Shown: in pieces, positions 5,492 to 7,979 of the stretch
How positions within the stretch are numbered: position 1 is the stretch's first letter
How the letters are laid out: each line of letters begins with the position of its first letter
Assembly (NCBI GenBank): GCA_026014605.1
Contig: JAOZIC010000030.1
Coordinates: 8,208 to 16,186 of the forward strand
Source: Candidatus Bathyarchaeota archaeon
GTDB taxonomy: Archaea; Thermoproteota; Bathyarchaeia; Bathyarchaeales; Bathyarchaeaceae
DNA: 7,979 bases
Direction of reading: 5' to 3'
Made by a program: the position numbers and the translations under genes
Notes under the pieces: generated by a model
Databases searched by the model: none
What the model was told of the DNA's origin: nothing
What the model saw: the letters and a program-made list of their open reading frames with translations, nothing else

Positions 5492-6688
5492 TTGCCTCCG
5501 GTTAAAGTTTTAGAAAACATTTTTTGGGTTGGAGCAATCGACTGGAACATCAGACACTTCCACGGTTTTAGTTACTCAACCCAACGAGGAACCACATACA
5601 ACGCGTACCTAATCATAGACAAAAAAGTAGCACTGGTAGACACGGTTCATCACGAATTCTGTGCCGAGATGATACAAAAAATCAAAGAAATAATCGACCC
5701 ATCCAAAATCGACTACATCATAGCAAACCACGTGGAATCAGACCACTCAGGGTCAATCAAAGAAATCTTAAAGATGGCACCCAACGCCACGGTAGTTGGC
5801 ACCGCCAACTGCAAAGCTGGACTGGAAAAACACTATTTTGGAAACTGGAAATTCCAAACCGTAAAAACTGGCGACACACTAAACTTAGGCGAACGAACCT
5901 TAACGTTTCTTGAGGCTGCGATGCTTCATTGGCCTGACACGATGTTTACGTATATCGAAAAAGATGCATTGCTTTTGTCTAACGACGGATTTGGTCAACA
6001 TTTGGCGTCATCTAAACGGTTTGCCGACGAAGTGGATCAAGAGATATTGATGTGGGAAGCAGGGAAATATTATGCGAATATTTTGTGGCTTTACAGTTCA
6101 GTTGTTACTCGCAAAATTGAGGAAGTCCAAAAACTCGGCTTAAAAATAGACATGATTGCACCCAGTCACGGTGTTATTTGGCGCAAAGACCCCATGAAAA
6201 TCGTTAAAGCATACTTGAAGTGGGCAAGCGGCGCAGCAGACAAGAAAATCATAATCGTCTACGACACCATGTGGGCAAGCACCGAAAAGATGGCAAAAGC
6301 AATGCTTGAAGGCATCGTCAGCGAAGGCGTCGAAGTAAAGTTGTATCGGCTTCCAGTTTCTGACCACGGCGACATCATCGGCGAACTATTACACGCCAAG
6401 GGATTGCTTGTTGGGTCAGCTACTATCAACAATGGTATTTTGCCTACGGTAGCTCCGTTTTTAGTGGAAATGGAAGGACTTAGACCGAAAAACAAGATTG
6501 CTGCAGTTTTTGGTTCATATGGATGGGGTGGAGGAGCTACAAGAACTATTGAAGCAGTGTTGAAAAGTGCAGGCATGGAATTGGTTTTGCCCGCAATAAT
6601 GACAAAGTGGGTTCCTACCACAGAAGAACTGCAAAAGTGTTACGAGTTTGGAAAAGAGTTTGCCCAAAAAGTGAAAGCCGCCGAGTAG
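5492..6688 (+). CDS. fprA: FprA-type flavodiiron protein (F420H2 oxidase / NO reductase)
   Basis: This is a cytoplasmic oxygen-detoxifying enzyme of 398 residues from TTG 5492 (409 from GTG 5459). The metallo-beta-lactamase half (about 1-245) contains all diiron ligands: H80-x-E82-x-D84-H85, H146 (LHWPD), D165 (SNDGFG) and H226 (PSHG). The flavodoxin half (about 252-398) starts KIIIVYDTMWAST, the FMN phosphate-binding loop, with GSATINNG and GSYGWGGG as further FMN contacts. In methanogens the family reduces O2 to water with reduced F420, and related proteins reduce NO; the donor here is inferred. Order and length are normal and no rubredoxin domain is fused. It lies about 40-75 bases after the secreted protein gene with no clear promoter between, so read-through is possible. 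A hairpin terminator overlaps its stop codon. Confidence 0.92.
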   Translation: MPPVKVLENIFWVGAIDWNIRHFHGFSYSTQRGTTYNAYLIIDKKVALVDTVHHEFCAEMIQKIKEIIDPSKIDYIIANHVESDHSGSIKEILKMAPNATVVGTANCKAGLEKHYFGNWKFQTVKTGDTLNLGERTLTFLEAAMLHWPDTMFTYIEKDALLLSNDGFGQHLASSKRFADEVDQEILMWEAGKYYANILWLYSSVVTRKIEEVQKLGLKIDMIAPSHGVIWRKDPMKIVKAYLKWASGAADKKIIIVYDTMWASTEKMAKAMLEGIVSEGVEVKLYRLPVSDHGDIIGELLHAKGLLVGSATINNGILPTVAPFLVEMEGLRPKNKIAAVFGSYGWGGGATRTIEAVLKSAGMELVLPAIMTKWVPTTEELQKCYEFGKEFAQKVKAAE

Positions 6689-6717
6689 AACCTAGTTTCT
6701 ACTCTTCTCTGTTTTTT
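6683..6717 (+). terminator. Hairpin terminator spanning the fprA and trmO stop codons
   Basis: GAGTAGAA (6683-6690) and TTCTACTC (6697-6704) form a perfect 8-bp stem with a six-base loop. A T6 run follows at 6712-6717. The stem contains the fprA stop (6686-6688) and the loop contains the trmO stop (6692-6694, minus). The T-run is on the + side, so it should mainly end fprA transcripts. Confidence 0.6.
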
Positions 6718-7180
6718 CTGTGTCCAGTTGTTTCCACCAGTCTGCAACTTTGAAATCTTCTGTAGTGTCCCAGCTGTCAAACGGTTTTATGTCCAAAACT
6801 GGCGTGCCGTCATAAGCGTCTAAACCCTGAACAGTAAGGACGTTGCCTTCCTTTTTTAACAGTTTAACGCGGGTAAGCCCAATCGGGTTAGGGCGACGAG
6901 GCGACCGCGTAGCAAAAAGCCCCAACAACGGCATGTCTGCTCTTCCGCGTGGGTGAACTTTCATTATTTTTCGGTCTTGGTCGGACATTTCGTGCAGCCA
7001 AAACAAAACAAACAGGTGTGAAAACTCTTCTACACCATCCAATGCTTCAAGCAGGTCTTTACGGAAAACTAGTTGGGAAACAACGTTTTTGTCCCGTACT
7101 TCTTTGCCAACTGCTTTTGTTTTTACAAAACCCACTGGTTCTAAACAGATTTTACCAAACTGTGACAACAAACAACACAT
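6692..7180 (-). CDS. trmO: tRNA (N6-threonylcarbamoyladenosine37-N6)-methyltransferase, TrmO/YaeB (UPF0066) family
   Basis: This 162-residue protein carries the clear family signatures: EPVGFVKT at the start of the barrel (14-21), FATRSPRRPNPIGLT (89-103) and DGTPVLDIKPF (124-134). TrmO uses S-adenosylmethionine to methylate t6A at position 37 of ACY-decoding threonine tRNAs, tuning codon reading; its SAM site is a small beta-barrel, not a Rossmann fold. Archaeal members are often this short, lacking the C-terminal domain of E. coli YaeB. The Cys-rich leader MCCLLSQFGKIC before the domain is unusual, and ATG 7180 has only a weak binding site, so the true start may be slightly inside. The gene is tail to tail with fprA, three bases between stops. 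The 81-base gap upstream (7181-7261) separates it from the next minus-strand gene; an AT-rich stretch around 7220-7236 could hold its own promoter. Confidence 0.88.
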   Translation of the reverse strand: MCCLLSQFGKICLEPVGFVKTKAVGKEVRDKNVVSQLVFRKDLLEALDGVEEFSHLFVLFWLHEMSDQDRKIMKVHPRGRADMPLLGLFATRSPRRPNPIGLTRVKLLKKEGNVLTVQGLDAYDGTPVLDIKPFDSWDTTEDFKVADWWKQLDTEKTEKSRN

Positions 7181-7261
7181 CCGCTTCTGGTGTTACACAT
7201 AAACAGTTAACAAACGGACAAATAAGCCCTTTTTTAGCAAAGCATCAAACCAAGATATTGT

Positions 7262-7663
7262 TTACCGCAGAAGGTTCATGAGATAAGGCGCTAAAAACGA
7301 AGCAACCAAAACCGCGAGCCATACTCTGCCTTTGAAAATGTTGTAGTCTGCAAGTAGTTTTTCCCACGGATTTTTGAACACATAATGTCCGGCAACAAAC
7401 TCGAAAAGTATGGTAACAGTTACCCAGATGGCACCCATGGTTATTGCCGAAAAATCTGTTAACACAACACCAGACACCTGCAGAATCAGGTATGTTACAA
7501 CAAAAATCAGTGTTACAAAAATTACGGTGCTAATGCGATGGGCAGTTAAGTCTCCGACAACTGGTTTGTACACCTTGTTTCTGACTGTGCCGTTGATTAT
7601 TGCCAATACCATGAAAATTAGCCATCCGACAAACGTTACAGCAAAAAATTGGGCATCAAACAC
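7262..7663 (-). CDS. Conserved four-helix membrane protein, unknown function
   Basis: This 133-residue protein has membrane helices at about 6-24, 44-63, 71-90 and 112-130. Polar landmarks are NGTVR (24-28), H42, FEF (87-89), GHYV (92-95), W100 and LLADYN (103-108) followed by GR (112-113). I recall a similar pattern, FEF-GHYV-W-LL-DYN-GR-W, in small uncharacterised bacterial and archaeal membrane proteins, so this is likely one of those; no function is known to me. The start is GTG 7663, supported by AGGTGA (7675-7670 on the minus strand), six bases upstream. The gene lies upstream of trmO on the same strand with an 81-base gap and diverges from the cobalamin adenosyltransferase gene. Confidence 0.8.
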   Translation of the reverse strand: MFDAQFFAVTFVGWLIFMVLAIINGTVRNKVYKPVVGDLTAHRISTVIFVTLIFVVTYLILQVSGVVLTDFSAITMGAIWVTVTILFEFVAGHYVFKNPWEKLLADYNIFKGRVWLAVLVASFLAPYLMNLLR

Positions 7664-7691
7664 TGTTATTCACCTGATTAGTTTTGTGGGT

Positions 7692-7709
7692 CATATGGTT
7701 TCCCATATG
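7692..7709. repeat. Inverted repeat in the divergent promoter region
   Basis: CATATGG (7692-7698) and CCATATG (7703-7709) pair perfectly around TTTC. The repeat lies about 30 bases before the GTG of the four-helix membrane protein, and downstream of a possible minus-strand TATA box (7747-7740, AAATATAA). It could be a leader hairpin for that gene or a dimeric regulator site shared with the divergent adenosyltransferase gene. Confidence 0.4.
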
Positions 7710-7739
7710 CAGTTAACAAGATATGTGCGAAAACTGGAA

Positions 7740-7747
7740 TTATATTT
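7740..7747 (-). promoter_or_regulatory. Possible TATA box for the four-helix membrane protein
   Basis: Read on the minus strand this is AAATATAA, about 80 bases before the GTG at 7663. Initiation about 25 bases downstream would fall near 7715, leaving a leader of about 50 bases that includes the inverted repeat at 7692-7709. Confidence 0.33.
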
Positions 7748-7791
7748 TTCTTTGCAACACGGCAGGTAAACACTAATGTGGCAACTGCACG

Positions 7792-7800
7792 TTTGTATAT
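7792..7800 (+). promoter_or_regulatory. Possible TATA box for the cobalamin adenosyltransferase gene
   Basis: TTGTATAT ends about 38 bases before the TTG start at 7838. Initiation about 25 bases downstream would give a leader of about 15 bases holding the GGGGGA binding site. Confidence 0.35.
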
Positions 7801-7837
7801 CAAAGAATTTTAGCCACAAAAACGGGGGAAACAAGGT

Positions 7838-7979
7838 TTGGGCTACATTTACTTGTATACAGGAACAGGTGGAGGCAAAACCGCAAACGCATTGGGTTTA
7901 GCGTTAAGGTCTGTTGGTCACAGGCGCAGAGTTGTGTTAATCCAGTTTTTGAAGTGGTGGAAAAACACTGGAGAATACA
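7838..7979 (+). CDS. CobA/BtuR-like cob(I)alamin adenosyltransferase, N-terminal part (cut by window edge)
   Basis: Forty-seven residues are visible. The P-loop region YTGTGGGKTANALG (7-20), then LALRSVGH (21-28), a basic stretch and VVLIQFLKWW-NTGE, follow the BtuR/CobA/CobO layout, in which the ATP-dependent enzyme transfers the 5'-deoxyadenosyl group to reduced cobalamin. Related P-loops usually read TGNGKGKTTAALG; here the middle Lys is Gly and the residue after KT is Ala, so nucleotide contacts may differ. TTG 7838 is the only in-frame start after the TAG at 7811-7813, with GGGGGA (7824-7829) eight bases upstream. The C-terminal two thirds are outside the window. Adenosylcobalamin supply would fit a genome with cobalamin-dependent enzymes such as the nearby class B radical SAM protein, but no operon links them. 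Confidence 0.78.
   Translation, partial: MGYIYLYTGTGGGKTANALGLALRSVGHRRRVVLIQFLKWWKNTGEY

Noticed and set aside
6259..6621. A 120-codon open frame on the minus strand
   Set aside because: It lies wholly antisense to the flavodoxin half of fprA, whose motifs are certain, and has no ribosome binding site or recognisable domain.
7410..7769. A 119-codon + strand open frame opposite the four-helix membrane gene
   Set aside because: The minus-strand reading has a strong AGGTGA binding site, four clean helices and a familiar motif pattern; the + reading is unlike a normal protein and runs through the promoter region.
7664..7837. Cobalamin riboswitch before the adenosyltransferase gene
   Set aside because: The predicted leader is only about 15 bases, and I find no B12-box-like core in the gap.
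1..7979. A defence island, toxin-antitoxin pair or mobile element
   Set aside because: No transposase, integrase, nuclease, terminal repeats or CRISPR repeats are seen. The RHH-like protein has no adjacent toxin-like gene; its neighbours are an ATPase on the other strand and a radical SAM enzyme beyond a terminator.
1..7979. A single cobalamin or radical SAM operon spanning the window
   Set aside because: The relevant genes are spread over different transcription units with intervening minus-strand genes; the shared theme may simply reflect an anaerobic archaeal metabolism.

Overview
The window looks like a piece of an archaeal chromosome, most likely an anaerobic, F420-using lineage such as Bathyarchaeia or a relative. 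This is inferred from four things: strong GGTGA-type ribosome binding sites that often serve GTG or TTG starts; TATA-like boxes in the intergenic gaps; a full-length FprA-type flavodiiron protein; and a secreted protein ending in an archaeal PEF-CTERM-like anchor. A methanogen-related genome cannot be excluded. The sequence is moderately AT-rich. It is dense with single-domain housekeeping, redox and membrane genes, and shows no mobile element, CRISPR array, tRNA or rRNA.

Left part (1-1400). The 3' end of a gene with a radical-SAM-like cysteine cluster enters on the + strand. It converges on a two-gene minus-strand unit: a CooC-type nickel-insertion ATPase (374-1183), followed by a 47-residue membrane microprotein (191-334). 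No CO dehydrogenase gene is visible here.

Centre-left (1400-3880, + strand). A 67-residue protein joins a ribbon-helix-helix-like N-terminus to a four-cysteine tail and is followed by a hairpin terminator. Next comes a class B (cobalamin-binding) radical SAM enzyme. Only 21 bases after it is a six-helix membrane protein with conserved-looking Cys/His clusters; the two are probably co-transcribed.

Centre-right (3890-6690). A zinc-ribbon membrane protein (minus) diverges from a secreted PEF-CTERM-like protein (+), which is followed by fprA (+). FprA should detoxify oxygen, or NO, in the cytoplasm using reduced F420.

Right part (6690-7979). trmO, a tRNA t6A methyltransferase (minus), abuts fprA tail to tail, and a perfect 8-bp hairpin covers both stop codons. 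A four-helix membrane protein (minus) follows. Diverging from it is the start of a CobA/BtuR-like cobalamin adenosyltransferase, cut by the window edge.

Cofactor chemistry is a loose theme: radical SAM, B12 binding, B12 adenosylation, nickel insertion and F420/flavin oxygen reduction. The genes are not one obvious operon, and I see no convincing defence, toxin-antitoxin or mobile system. The least explained items are the microprotein behind cooC, the RHH-Cys protein, the radical SAM/membrane protein pair and the G7 tract at the PEF-CTERM junction.
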